Shown: positions 9,976 through 21,228, counted from the first letter of the stretch. The stretch is 64,000 bases of DNA from Ottelia alismoides (GCA_037367405.1 JAZKJV010006054.1:62001-126000); one strand, 5' to 3'. Notes: a model not told the origin generated them from the letters alone. Program-made: numbers and translations.

Positions 9976-12252
9976 CTCCCCTCAAGTTGGAGCATGCAAT
10001 GCTCAGCTTGGACAAACAGAAAGAAACTCAACTCACGCTACATGACACTACAAACAATATCAACTCAACGCGCACAACTGTTGGCTGCTGTCGAGGATGT
10101 TGCTTCTCATGCTGTGCAGATGAGGAGGATGAACGTGCTGGAGTGTGAGTCAAACTAAATCTTTTCATCGGAGAGCATGTGCTCTATACTGCGCCTGTCA
10201 AAGTCATTGCAACTAGAGTGAGTCTCTACACGGAGAACTCTGGCCTGCTACAACAATGTGGATAACTGTTCCATCTCTGAAAGGGCTGAAAAGAGCATCG
10301 CTAATTATCCATACGTAGATCTCTGAAGATTGGTCTCTCATAGGGACCTCGAAGTGGGTTCTCTCTCATAGGAATCACGGGAGGATCTCGTATTGGAGTT
10401 CACAATTGATTGAGAATGGAGTCTGAAGAAGTCTCCTCATCGGAGAATTGGGTCTCTCCCATCTGACACAAAGAATGATACTCTACTCTGGATTCCCTAT
10501 GAAACCACATGAAAACCCTAGCCAACATGGCAAAGGTAATGGGATCTCTACTCTTGACTCTTGAGTCCCTATGGAACACATGAAAACTCTAGCTGACAAA
10601 ACAAGAATGATGGGGACTGCGGCAAATTACGGCATACATGTGCACATCTGAAATAGACTGCATACATGTATCTATCTGAAACTGAAGACTCGGAATCAAT
10701 CTGACATCGATTTTGAATATTTGACAACTGTAGAGTCTGAACAATCCGGCTGGTCTGGATCTAACATCTGAATCTGGAACAGACCTGTGACTCTACATAA
10801 TACTCCCCCTTTCTCCCATACTGGTCGGAATGAAGACATCGACCAAGGTGGGAGAAGACAAATGAAGATGGGGAGAAACAAAACAATAAGCCGATCTCAT
10901 TTCATATTTTCTTTTTTTCGGCTTTCAAATTATTATTTTTTGCTCAGCCGTTCCTTTTTTTGGCTATTCTTTTCTCTTTTTTTCCTCTTTTCTTTTTTTT
11001 TGAATCATCTTTTTTTTTTAAAAATTACGTATGACTCTTTTTTCTGTACGCGTATTTTCTCTCTCTCTCTCTCTTTTAAGAGAATATGCACCGTTTTTTA
11101 ATTGGGTCTGTCTTCCTCACTCTCCTATTTCCCCTTTTTTTAACATCTTGGCCTAAAATAGGCCCAAAAACTACAACATAAAAAATTAGACCCCTTTTTC
11201 TCCTCCTTTTTTTCGAGTTGGGCCGAATAACTAACAACCCGTTTGGGCTCGCAGAAATATTGTAGTCGAGATTTTTTTTAAATGTCGCCCTCCCTACAGA
11301 ACCAAAATAGGGTTTCCCGATGGTCGTTCTTTCTTTTTTTTAACGAGCATCGCTGCCACCGCTTCTGTAGGGGAGCACCGATGCATTCTGAATCTGCTGG
11401 TGGAAATCTCGCCGCTTGGAGATCGTGATCGGAAGAGGGGGGGCACGAGTCCGCTAGTGGGAGGCTGGGAGTACCAGGAGGCCGCCGCCTGCTGGAGAAT
11501 GGAGTGGGCGCTTGCGGGAGCTCGGCTCTATCTCGCACCACCTGTGTGAGAGTAGTAAATCGGAGGTATCGCCTAGTAGAGAAGAATCCAGATGCCGCAT
11601 TGCGGCGGCCTGGAGATAGGGTTTCGTTGACTTCTTGGCTGCGACCATGGTTGCAAGTTTTCGATTCGAGCGGAGTTGGGACTGCACGAGTGCCATGCAA
11701 GGAGGATCATTACTGCTGGAGGGAACCCTGGACGTTCCGCTTGCTGCTTGAAGATCATTGCTGCTGGAAGGAGCCGCCTGGAGGGTCGAGATCATGGCTG
11801 GAGATGGAGTTGCGTGGCCCGCGATGCATCACCGAGCCTCCGTTTGGAGAGAGAGGCGGCTGGAGATGGAGGCTCCGCCTGGAGAGAGAGGCGGCTGGAC
11901 TTCTCCTCCAAGCTAGGGTTCCCTGGAACCTGGAGATACGTACTTGAACTTCAATCTGGAGAAGCGTGCCTGGTTGATGTTGAACTTGCCTGGAAGAGGA
12001 TGCACGCGAGATGGAGGCTCCACCTCAAGAATCTGGCATAGATGATGATCTTTGGATTTAAATTGGGGATAGATATGATATTCATTGTCGATGGCTAAAT
12101 AAATGTACGAGAATCTCCAAAATACATAGAAATTAGGGTTTCATGAAATCCTAGAACTCTTGAACATATCTCAAATAAATTTCAGAAAATCGAATCTCAA
12201 ACAATAAATTTTCAATAACATATTCTCGAGAATCGAACCTGCTTTGATACCA
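9976..12252 (-). other. Family B internal region 2
   Basis: 2277 bp, closely similar to internal region 1 minus the hAT insertion. T-rich tracts lie at 10905-11070 and the GC-rich part at 11300-12030. A 140-aa - strand frame at 11278-11700 parallels the one in unit 1. The right end has a primer site complementary to tRNA-Met (tttgataccatg at 12243-12254, overlapping the LTR start by two bases). It contains a short duplication at 10551-10565, interpreted as a hAT excision scar. Confidence 0.75.
10551..10565. other. Candidate hAT excision footprint
   Basis: Reads CTCTTGA directly followed by CTCTTGAG. This is the site where unit 1 carries the AGTCGG element flanked by TTCTTGAG and CTCTTGAG. 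Two target copies with one base lost at the junction is the classical scar of hAT excision. The third family B copy (around 31275-31305, opposite orientation) has only one copy of this short sequence. Confidence 0.7.
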
Positions 12253-12563
12253 TGTTAGAAAATATGATGCGGAAGCATATCAGAGAAATAAAGATAAAAC
12301 ATTAAAAACATCGGGATTTAACGTGGAACCCTACTCCCCAAGGAGCGAGATGAAACCACGGGAGAATGCCTCAAAGGGCTGATAGTCTATTGCTTTTCTC
12401 AATGGATACATAGGGTGGGGGGCTTCTTATATAGCCCTCATGGAGTCTCTATGTCTCCCAACTGGTAGATGTGGGACTAAAGACTTGGATGTGGTAAATG
12501 GATCCTAGAGTGATCCATTTACCCATCTCTCACATAAGTGACGCATGACCAAATACTCCAGCA
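12253..12563 (-). repeat. Family B LTR, copy 3 (5' LTR of the array)
   Basis: A 311-bp LTR (TGTTAGAA to ACTCCAGCA), followed by the right-hand target duplication GGAAG at 12564-12568. The adjacent inner sequence on the left is the primer-binding site. The end reads AGCA rather than the AACA of the other two copies. Confidence 0.85.
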
Positions 12564-12568
12564 GGAAG

Positions 12569-14279
12569 CAATCTGGTATAGTAGAAGAAAGTGGAAATAG
12601 CCGATAGAACATGCTTAAGTAGCACTAATTTCCCCCTAAATAGCGTTGTTTCCTTCCAACCCGCCATCTTGCTCTTTATTCTATCCAATCCAATCCGATG
12701 ACTGCAACCAATGAAAGCCTCCAGTATGTGATAGGGAAGTCACCAATTGGATATCACAACGATGCACTGACCACTTGTATATCTGTATGGGAGAGCTCGA
12801 AAGGCACAACAACTGACTTCTCTCTATTAAGAGGCAGTCCTGAGATGTCTCTGAAAATCTCCATGATATGAGATGCTCTCCTAGTTTCTTCCGACCCCAC
12901 TCCCAAGAAAATCATTGTATCATCGACGTATTGGAGAAGTGGGAACAAGATGTCACCATCACAAAAAGGAAAGGAACCATCGAGCACCCATGATGCATGC
13001 CTCGTTGTGGTTTGAAGAAACCACTCTCAGGGCGCCCATCCATAAGCACAATGTATAATGTTGTCGTAATGCATCACTTGATCCATGAGATCCACATGAC
13101 TGGGAATCCCCTCTGCTGTAGTGATGTCAGAAGGAAACACTAGTTGACTAAATCATATGCTTTGGAAAAGTCAACTTTCCAAAGCAAGCCTTTCACATTG
13201 TTTCTCTTCCAATCCAACCATCTTTGAGGCAAACACCAAACCATCTGCCACATGAGTCTTCCAAGTATAAACGCCATCTACTCAGAGGAGATGATATCAT
13301 TAAGAACACAATGCATGCCGCTAACAAGAACATTGGAGATGATAAGATAGATTGCATTGGAGATAACAATAAACCTGTAGCCTTCTACTCTATTAGGTAA
13401 TTCCCATTTTGGCACCAGAAATAGTAGCACCTTATTTAGGTGTTCAAACCCTAAATTATCCCTACTGCTGCATCATCTGCATCATCTCCAGGATACCTCC
13501 TTTATCACATCCCAAAATTCTCTATAGAAAAATATCGAGAAGCCATCAGGGCTCAAGACTCTGTCTGCATTCAGCCCAAATACTGCCTTCTTGACCTCAA
13601 TCTCCATACAAGGGACCACCAAATCATCCGCCTAAGACGTGGAAATCCCTTTGACACCTCTTCCACGTCACCCCCATCCAACGCGATAGACCCTCCTATT
13701 AAAAGTGTGAAATGAGTACGAAGCGCTTGCCCCATCTCTTGCTCGCCATGGATCTGCACTTTAGGTATGGAATTCCTTCGCGTCCTGCAACAAGATGCAA
13801 AGTGAAAAGAGCATGTGTTAGCATCCCTCTCCTTCAAACAACACTGCTCGGATATGTATTTCCTTTCAACCTCCATCTTTTTATCCTCAAGGTGAATCTC
13901 ATGAAGATGCTTGGTCCTCTCTTCAATCTCCTCCATCATTAACTTACAGTCGTCCTCCAACCTACCTAGCTTGCAACTCTCCTCCTATGCCCGAGTCCTG
14001 CCGCGACGTTGTTCTCGAATACTCCTATTGTATTCCATTAGATATCTATGATGCTCCACTGATTTAGTTGCCAGTCTCACCGTGGTTGATCCATCAAGAT
14101 GGCAACCACATTAGAAATCTTTGATTGTATCTCAGAACCCATCCTTCTGGAGCCAAGCACGCTTAAATATAAAGAAATTCCTTGGTCTAACACCCACCCC
14201 TGACAACCAAAGGAGGGGAGTGTGGTCCGAGTGCGCCCAAGGAAGAGCTCACACCCTGGTCAGTGGAAACATTTGTATC
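12569..14279 (-). pseudogene. L1-type LINE ORF2: endonuclease end and reverse transcriptase, broken
   Basis: The - strand carries, in order, the end of an L1 endonuclease (about 13970-14279), the spacer with LKERDANTCSFHFASC (about 13790-13840) and KVQIHGEQEMGQA, and RT. The RT catalytic box YVDDTMIF lies within 12754-12987, followed by FRDISGLPLNREKS. Plant L1 ORF2 encodes an AP-type endonuclease, RT and a terminal zinc finger. Multiple frameshifts and stops are present (for example 13000-13570 shows no long frame). Upstream parts continue at 19374-20074 across a copia insertion; the downstream part is at 6264-6654. Confidence 0.85.
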
Positions 14280-14284
14280 GCCTT

Positions 14285-14428
14285 TGTAGAGATTTTTCTA
14301 GACTCTATGTACCTTTTCTGTTATATTTAGTTTCTTTTATCCATCTTATGTAATTTACCCATAGGCCTTCTCTATATAAGAGAGCCTAGGGATCTCTGGA
14401 ATAAACAATCAACTCTTTTCTTCCAACA
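14285..14428 (+). repeat. 5' LTR of copia C3
   Basis: 144 bp, TGTAGAGATTTTTC to CTTCCAACA. A TATA-like tctctatataagagag lies at about 14372-14387. It is followed immediately by the tRNA-Met primer-binding site. Confidence 0.92.
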
Positions 14429-14753
14429 TGGTATCAGAGCCACCACCCTAAACCCTAGCCGCCCACCCTCCCCTCCGCCGTCGGCCCCGCCACCTTTCTC
14501 TCTCCCCTCTTCGGCGCCGGCCCCGCCACCTCCCTTCTTTCTCCGCCGTAGCTTCCGCCCTCCCCCTACCTCTCCGCCCCCTCCCCACCTTTCTCTCACC
14601 TACACCGACCCCCCCTCTTTCTCACTGCCGACGCCGCCCCCCCTCTCCTATGGATTTGAGTGCATAAGTCTATATATGCACTCAAATCCTCAGATCTTTA
14701 TGTAGGCATTTGTTTCTTGGTCTACAAACCCTATTTCTACATCTCCGGCAACC
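14429..14753 (+). other. Copia C3 leader with tRNA-Met primer-binding site
   Basis: Positions 14429-14441 read tggtatcagagcc, the standard plant primer site complementary to the 3' end of initiator tRNA-Met. The rest is a C-rich leader (14453-14642) and then AT-rich DNA up to the gag ATG at 14754. There is no gene here; the - strand frame at 14372-14599 is low-complexity Gly/Arg. Confidence 0.85.
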
Positions 14754-15737
14754 ATGTCAGAAAACAAGGTCGACATGCCCTCCATAGGCGCTTTTAAAGA
14801 TCCATCATCCATTGTCAAGATGGATGGGACGAACTATTTGCTCTGGGTTATGCAGTTCATGAGTCTCATGAAGTCAAATGGTAAGAAGCATATTCTTACC
14901 GAAGAGGAGCCGATAGAGAAAACGAGGTTTATGCCTCATGGGATGTCGATGACTCGTATGCCAAAGTCTAGCTTTCAGGCACACTAACGATGCATATTGC
15001 TAATGATGTATTCCATCAGCCCACTACTAAGGCGATGTGGGACATCCTTGCAGTGACATACTCGCAGATGTGAAATGAGACCAAGATCCTTCAACTTCAG
15101 CATGACATTTACGGTCAAGCCGAATGACCTGCCTCTGCATTCGTTATATACATCCTTGGGAGGGATGTTTGAGAAGCTCTACAACACCATTCCCCTTACG
15201 GCGACTCCCGAGCAACAGAAGACGTTTCAGAATGCTACCATGGTAGGGATCTTACTAGTGGCACTTGGCCTTGAATATGATGCTGCTCGCTCATAGATTC
15301 TTGCAAATGCCGTTATTCCTCCAATGGAGGAAGTGTACCGCAGGCTCAACATAATTACAGTCTCGTCTACTGCTACTACTCAACCTCCTTCGGTGATTGC
15401 GGCTTCCAGAGGCAGAGGGACCTTTTCTTCTTTCCGTGGTCGCGGACTTCGTGGTAGAGGTGGCCACATTCGTCAGCCCTGCACATTTTGTCATCGCCCA
15501 GGTCATACGGAGGATACATGCTATTCTAAGCTGGATTTTCCGGCATCAACACGTGTAGCCGAGCACGTTGCATCTCCACAGACATCTACTTCAGACCAGA
15601 GGTTTGAGGAACTTGTTGTCAGGCTACGAGATATCATGCCTCCTGCCTCTACTTACTCTCCAGGAGGCCCCTCGGACATAGCTGCTTCAGCCTCTACCAG
15701 TACGTCAGCCACCGTTAGCAGCTCAGGTAGTGCTTAA
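14754..15737 (+). pseudogene. Copia C3 gag, frameshifted
   Basis: The capsid-like gag begins at ATG 14754 (MSENKVDMPSIG...) and keeps IVKMDGTNYLLW near residues 25-35. It shifts frame before the stop at 14985-14987 and resumes at 15075 and 15324. The segment VGILLVALGLEYDAA and the nucleic-acid binding knuckle CTFCHRPGHTEDTC (C-x2-C-x4-H-x4-C, about 15480-15521) are preserved. An Arg/Gly-rich stretch (SRGRGTFSSFRGRGLRGRGG) precedes the knuckle. At least two frame changes and stops prevent full-length gag. Confidence 0.88.
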
Positions 15738-17374
15738 TTGCTTATGCCTTTACTTCCTGTCATGGATCTGATGTTTTGGAATGGATTATGGACTCCGGCG
15801 CGATACACCATCTTTGTCGAGACAAAGATAAGCTTACATCCTACAGGGAGGTTCCACCTAGACGATCTGTCGTGATAGTAGTGGGAACCGTTCCCCCATA
15901 GTTGGACAGGGGGAGATCAGTTTGACACCTCTATGCGTCTCCAGAATGTCTTGCATGCTCCAGATTTTTCGATGAATTTATTATCTATCAGTCAGATTAC
16001 GAAGGATTTGCACTGTGGCGCTATTTTTGACCCATCGTCTCTTGTTTTTCAGGACATTCTTACGGGTAGGGTGATTGGTTGTGGCTGTGAGCAGGATGGT
16101 CTCTATTGTTTGGTCCGAACTCCCTATGCTAGTGTCTCGTCTTAGTCCAGTGGACCAGTCTCTCCATTCACATGACATCTACGATTTGGCCACATCCCTC
16201 TTCAGAAGATGCATCATATCTTGCCTCAGATTTCATCGAGTTCTTCTTTTCAGTGTGAAGCGTATCAGTTGGAATAGCATCACAGATCTACTTTCCCTAG
16301 TCATCAGTCTCGGAGTAGTAGCTCCCCTTTTGAATTATTTCATGTTGACATTTGGGGTCCAAATCGTGTCAAAAAAGAACAGGTTTTACCTAGTTATGGT
16401 TGATGAATTTCTTGATTGTCATGGGTGTTTTTGTTGAAGAATAAATCTGAAGCAGGGAATGTGATCAGAAATCTTATAAATGAAGCGTCGAATGTTTTTT
16501 CGTCTATTGTGAAAATTGTGCATATGGATAATGCTTTGGAATTTTGTACTCGTGCTCTTTCACACTTCTTCTTATCTAGAGGCATTATCCATCAAACAAC
16601 TGGTGTTTACACGTTCCAACAAAATGACGTTGTAGAAAGAAAGCATCGTCATCTTCTTGATATCACTCGGACTCTACTTATCCATAGTTGCGCACCCATT
16701 TCCTTTGGGGTGATGCTGTACTTATGGCATGTTATCTGGTGAATCGTATACCATGCTCTGTCTTAGGTGAGAAAGTTCCTCTTTCAGTTGTCTTCCCTGA
16801 GAAGGAATTATTCTCCCTTATTCCTCGTGTCTTTGGCTCGGTTGCTTTTGTCCATCAGCTCTCTCCAGGACTTGACAAGCTCTCACCTAGGGTTGTCAAG
16901 TGTGTGTTTGTTGAGTACTATCGTACTCAGAAGGGTTACCGATGCTATGACCCTTTGAACATGAAATATTATGTCAGTACCGATGTCACATTCTTTGAGT
17001 CTGTGATGTATTTCTCCCCTGCAGGTGACAGGTTGACTTCCTCCACTATTGATGATGAGATTTATGTGCCACCTCCTCCTATGCGTCCATCCGTTCCCAT
17101 ACCAGTTCCTGATGTTCCACCACCACCATCACCACCACCACCACCGCCACATCCATCTGTGCCACCTTTACTGAGATTTTATACCCGTCGTCATGTCCCT
17201 GCTCATGGAACTTGTCAATCATCCACCACACCTCAGGTTTGTCCAGGTAATATTACTAACAATGGGTCTGAAGATGCGCATGTGCAGGGATCTTTGCAGG
17301 AGAATAACATACCGACGAGTACAGTTGTTGATGATTTGAATGTACGGTGTACCTATTACCTTACGGAAGCATAA
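15738..17374 (+). pseudogene. Copia C3 protease and integrase, frameshifted
   Basis: The protease signature WIMDSGAIHHLC lies at about 15782-15817. The post-protease region MRLQNVLHAPDFSMNLLSIS (15933 onward) leads to the integrase zinc-binding and core segments. DIWG-type sequence near 16350, MDNALEFCTRAL at about 16525-16560 and VVERKHRHLLD at about 16630-16665 supply the acidic residues of the core. The C-terminal part (16688-17374) is one long frame ending in a proline-rich linker with repeated PPP. Frame changes occur near 16145, 16437 and 16740. Confidence 0.88.
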
Positions 17375-18194
17375 GCGTACCTGTGCATCCTATCCACTTG
17401 CTTCACATGTTTCATTCCATCGCCTCGCCCGATGATTTTCAGCGGTTTGCTGTGGCCTTATTTACCGTAGAAATACCACGGAATTATCAGGACACCTTGA
17501 AGGAGAGCTGTTGGCGTTCAACCATGGAAGAGGAAATGGCTGCTTTGCAGTCACGGGGTATATGGAGCTTGGTTTCTGCTCCCCTGGGAGCTTCTGTTGT
17601 CAGTTGTAAATGGGTATTTACTGTCAAATATCATGCAGATGGCAGCCTTGATCGTTACAAGGCAAGGCTAGTGGCACGTGGGTTCACTCAAACATACGAC
17701 GTGGATTATATGAACACATTGTCTCCAGTTGCGTGTCACTCCACTCTACATGTCCTTTCAGTTGCTGTGGTACGCGATTGGCCCTTTCAGCTTGATCTAA
17801 GAATGCCTTTTTGTATGGGGATCTGCATGAAGAAGTCTACATGCAGCGGCCTCCGGGGTTTACTGTTGAAGGGGAGAGTCAGATGGTGTGTAGACTTAAC
17901 AAGGCAATATATGGTCTTAAACAAAGCCCGCGGGCGTGGTTTCAAAAGCTTTCTGTCCTAATTCAGAAGCAAGGGTTCAAAAGATCAAATGCAGACCATT
18001 CTTTGTTTGTTCAGAAGACTCCCATAGGTACTGTCGTTATCATGCTTTATGTTGATGATATACTTGTTACGTGAGATGATATGCAGGGGATAAAGATGGC
18101 AAAAGCATTTCTAGGTTATCAGTTTGTTACTAAGGATTTTGGTACCTTACTATATTTTCTGGGGTTGGAATTTGCTAGGAATGCGTAGGGTCTT
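17375..18194 (+). pseudogene. Copia C3 reverse transcriptase, frameshifted
   Basis: RT begins in the frame 17347-17961 (SRGIWSLV, CKWVFTVKYHADGS, RYKARLVARGFTQTYDVDY) and shifts near 17800, where the DVKNAFLYGDL motif is broken. It continues at 17811-18074 with the catalytic YVDDILVT intact. A TGA follows directly after that motif (18073-18075), and a TAG lies at about 18187. The catalytic residues survive, but the protein cannot be made whole. Confidence 0.88.
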
Positions 18195-19223
18195 GTGATG
18201 ACCCAAAGGAAGTATATTTCAGACATGCTTGTTGAGACGGGCATGATCGGCTATCGACCCTCGACTACTCCCATAGATCCTAGCATGCAGTTATATGATG
18301 ATGATACAGATGAGGTTGACAGGAGAAGATATAGAGAGATGGTGGGAAAGCTTCTCTATATTACCATCACTAGACCTGACATCGCTTTTGCAGTGAGTCG
18401 GGTGAGTCAGTTCATGGAACAACCCATACAAGTACATATGGATGCCATATATATGATACTGAGATATCTAAAGTCGTCTCCATGTGCAGGACCATTGTTC
18501 AGAAAAGAAACAAATATCTCTGTCTGTGCATATGCTGATGTGGATTATGCATGATGCCCTAAGGATCGGAAGTCTACTTCAGGTTTTGCAGTGTTTGTTG
18601 ACAGTTCTTTGGTTTCTTGGAAAAGCAAGAAACAAACAGTGGTGGCTAGATCTAATGCTGAATCTGAGTACAGGGCCATGGCACAAACAAGTACAGAGAA
18701 GATGTTGGTTCGAGCTGTGTTAAAAGATTTGCATATAGATGTACCTCTACCCATGCAACTACAATGTGACAATCAAGCAGCGCTATTCATTGCTCATAAT
18801 CTTGCATTTCATGAAAGAACAAAGCATATTGAGGTAGACCGCCACTATACTAGAGATATGATTCAAAAGGACTTGATTTCTACCATGGAAGGACATATCG
18901 ATATCGATATCGATATCGGTTTTATGTCGATACCGATATATCGCCGATATATCGGTGATATACCGACGCCATATCGCCGACATCGGGATTCGACTCGCCT
19001 TTTTTGCTTGTCGATACCCGATATCAGACGTATCGGCGATATATCGATGACCTGTCGATACCGATATATCGCCAATATCGGGATACGGCCTTCCATGATT
19101 TCTACTTCCCATGTCAGTTCAGGAGAGCAGTCTGCAGACATCTTTACCGAACCATTGCTCAGAGGGCCATTCCAGAAGCGTTCTTCCAAGCTGAGCATGA
19201 TTGACATCTATGCTCCATCTTAA
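18195..19223 (+). pseudogene. Copia C3 RNase H with in-frame hAT insertion
   Basis: The frame 18195-18554 carries the RT end and the start of RNase H, up to a TGA at about 18553. The frame 18591-19223 carries SWKSKKQTVVARSNAESEYR, LQCDNQAALFIAHNLAF and HIEVDRHYTRD, then a foreign stretch rich in Ile/Asp/Tyr/Arg encoded by the hAT miniature element, then the normal end ISTSHVSSGEQSADIF to SKLSMIDIYAPS. The insertion adds 222 bp including target duplication, a multiple of three, so this part stays open through it. Confidence 0.9.
18884..19097. mobile_element. hAT-type miniature element, CGATATCG family, copy 1
   Basis: 214 bp with perfect 9-bp inverted ends CATGGAAGG and CCTTCCATG, flanked by a perfect 8-bp duplication ATTTCTAC (18876-18883 and 19098-19105). 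The intact counterpart at 505-511 of the first copia shows the uninterrupted target. The body is almost entirely made of CGATAT, ATATCG and CGATATATCG-type words in both orientations. It lies inside RNase H of copia C3. Confidence 0.95.
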
Positions 19224-19229
19224 GGGGAG

Positions 19230-19373
19230 TGTAGAGATATTTCTAGACTCTATGTACCTTTTCTGTTATGTTTAGTTTCTTTTATCCATCTTATGTAATT
19301 TACCTATAGGTCTTCTCTATATAAGAGAGCCTAGGGTTCCCTGGAATAAATAATTAAGTCTTTTCTTCCAACA
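19230..19373 (+). repeat. 3' LTR of copia C3
   Basis: 144 bp, TGTAGAGATATTTC to CTTCCAACA, preceded by the purine tract aaggggag. It differs from the 5' LTR at about nine positions, mostly transitions, with no length change. Confidence 0.92.
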
Positions 19374-19378
19374 ACCTT

Positions 19379-20074
19379 GGTAGAAATCAGGAACTGATCA
19401 ATCCACTAGAACTCTTCTCAAGTCATGGCTCATGTGAGGTAACTTTATTTTTTATTTCCGTTTTAGTATAATATATTTGGGGCGGACACCGTAGCGTGTT
19501 TCTCTCTTTTTTGTCTAAAAAAAGGATACGAACCGGTCAATCTGTGATCTCGATCTAGAGTTTCTTTAGGTGTACATAGCCACTCGCATAAACAATATGC
19601 ATCCTCAGCTCACAAATCAGACAAGACAGGTCCTCTGTCCCTGCATCCGCTTCGCCACGCATCCTCAGTCTGTCCTCTGCTCGAAATGTCCCATTCAAAT
19701 CACCCCGAAGCATCTCTCTAATATTCGAGTAGTTGATCGGCCGTACATATTGGTAGTACAAATCTTGTATCGTCTGTCCTCTGCCTTAGCAACACAAAGA
19801 TCGACGATCTCCCCCTTGTTTCCTCTTCCTCCAAAGTAAATTTGTCACAATTCCATCTATAGTGGCAATGCTTCCCGGTGCCCCTACCGATTCAATAGCT
19901 CTAGACTCTGTTAAATGTACCCCACCAATGGTCATCTACAAGGCATCAAACCCTCAAAATATTTGTTTCCTGTAACATCACAATACCCGCTTTAGCTTCC
20001 TTGAATAAGTCCCACACTCTCGTCCTCTTCTCTGGCCTCCATAGGCCCCTCATGTTCCAAGTTAATATATTCAT
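19379..20074 (-). pseudogene. L1-type LINE ORF2, endonuclease N-terminal part
   Basis: Reading the - strand from an ATG at about 20074, the protein starts MNILTWNMRGLWRPEKR and continues with an MLQET-type motif. These are the first two conserved motifs of L1 AP-endonucleases (asparagine and the glutamate metal ligand). Further on is RGDLNGTFRAEDR, a degraded GDFN motif (about 19700-19740), and at 19374-19425 a segment resembling the DRFLVSTEW motif (WIDQFLIST here). The domain then continues across copia C3 at 14279. A short LINE tail (19434-19528) appears inserted inside it. Stops are present. Confidence 0.75.
19434..19528 (+). mobile_element. Probable 3' tail of a severely 5'-truncated LINE
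   Basis: About 95 bp ending ttggggcggacaccgtagcg...ttttttgtctaaaaaaa. It resembles the 3' end of the L1 at 61057-61225 (ggggcgagcaccgttgagtg...ttttttgagcgtcaaaaaaaa). It interrupts the endonuclease reading of the host L1. The left boundary and target duplication are not clear. Confidence 0.5.
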
Positions 20075-20581
20075 TTCCAGACCACTGCACCCCCACGTGA
20101 CAAAACTACACCCAGACTTTCCACCAATTCTCTGTCCAAATCGGCCTCCACTGAACCAGTGTCGTCCACATGCCGGGCAGCAGAAGTAGCGAGTTCCTCA
20201 CTACAAGGCAGCCCGCCAACAGACATCAGAGCCCACCGCTGCCCATTCACAGGACATCACCAGACCCCCTCCTAGCTAGACTGCTCCAGCATCTGTGTAG
20301 AGCTCAACGCCTCCGCCTCCTGCGGTCCTTCACGTCTTTTCGAGTGTAGCTCCTGCCAAACAGCTCCACTGGTGAAGAGCGCGTACGGAGGAGTTGGCTA
20401 ATTGGAGATTCACACACATCCCACCGGAGGAGGTATTAGGTCCTCCCACAGCAGGGACGTGGTTTTCATCTTCCTAACGAGTCGAAGGAGACCCATTCAT
20501 ATGGAGAATGGTCCCAGGATGCACATCCAAACCATCCAGAGTGCCGTTCGTGTGGTGAATGGGCCCAAAATGTGTCCACAC

Positions 20582-21077
20582 TAGGGATGCAAACGGTGGG
20601 ATGCGGATAGGGACATAGATATTACCGTATTTTTATCCGTTTTTAGTACAAATACGGATACGGATATTGACGGATATAAAAGTTATCTTATCATATCCTT
20701 AAAAAACGGTTATGGATGTAAAACGGATACTGATCGCATACGAGCAATGTTAGAAATACTCTATAGAATCGACATAAATATATACGAATTGGATGGAAAA
20801 CACATGATATAAATTTACTAAATGTGTTTCTATCATAAAAATTATATAAATATGGTAAAAGGACATATAGAATTATGTAATATATGGTTAAGAATGAATC
20901 TATGACTATATTTATATAAGAAAACGGATATACGGATACGGATGTTTGCGGATATCAAAATGATATCCATATTCGTATCTATTTTAAAATGGATACGGAT
21001 ACATATGTCAAAATCTGTATAAAACAGATACGGTGACGGATCGGATACGGATATAACCGTAACTGTTTGCATCCCTA
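20582..21077. mobile_element. hAT-type miniature element, GGATACGGATAT family
   Basis: 496 bp with inverted ends TAGGGATGCAAAC and GTTTGCATCCCTA. Flanks are gtccacac (left) and tccacacc (right): seven shared bases, or eight with one mismatch depending on how the last A is assigned. Subterminal regions repeat GGATACGGATAT, CGGATATA and ATCCGT words; the centre (20750-20930) is AT-rich and non-coding. TAGGG-type ends are typical of hAT. Confidence 0.85.
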
Positions 21078-21228
21078 TCCACACCCCACGCACTAGTTGA
21101 AGGAGACCAATTCACATGGAGAATGGTCCCAAGGTGCATATCCAAACCATCCAGAGGGTCGTTCGCGTGGTGAATGGGCCCAAAATGTGTCCACACCCCC
21201 TCTGTCCTCCACCGTGCTCATGGGCCCA

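Larger units (their letters stand above)
6655..12568 (-). mobile_element. Tandem LTR array (LTR-internal-LTR-internal-LTR) of a non-coding retroelement, family B
   Basis: Three near-identical LTRs (6660-6969, 9664-9975, 12253-12563) enclose two similar internal regions of about 2.3 kb. The whole array is flanked by a 5-bp direct repeat GGAAG (6655-6659 and 12564-12568), and the interrupted L1 reads on across it. Orientation is - : purine tracts abut the left side of each internal region (6970-6985 and 9976-9990) and primer sites complementary to tRNA-Met abut the right (9652-9663 and 12242-12252). No gag or pol is recognisable, so it is non-autonomous (LARD-like). The array probably grew by unequal recombination after a single insertion. 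Confidence 0.85.
14280..19378 (+). mobile_element. Copia element C3, full-length with both LTRs
   Basis: A complete Ty1/copia structure: 5' LTR 14285-14428, tRNA-Met primer site tggtatcagagcc 14429-14441, GC-rich leader, gag, protease, integrase, RT, RNase H, a purine tract (aaggggag, ending at 19229) and 3' LTR 19230-19373. It is flanked by gcctt (14280-14284) and acctt (19374-19378), a 5-bp duplication with one mismatch. It interrupts the endonuclease of an L1. By eye the LTRs differ at about nine of 144 positions (about 6%). Frameshifts in gag, integrase and RT make it non-autonomous today. A hAT miniature element sits in RNase H. Confidence 0.92.

Noticed and set aside
18783..19207. Several frames on both strands over the CGATAT element
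   Set aside because: Palindromic words are open in several frames at once; this is a property of the repeat and not evidence of genes.
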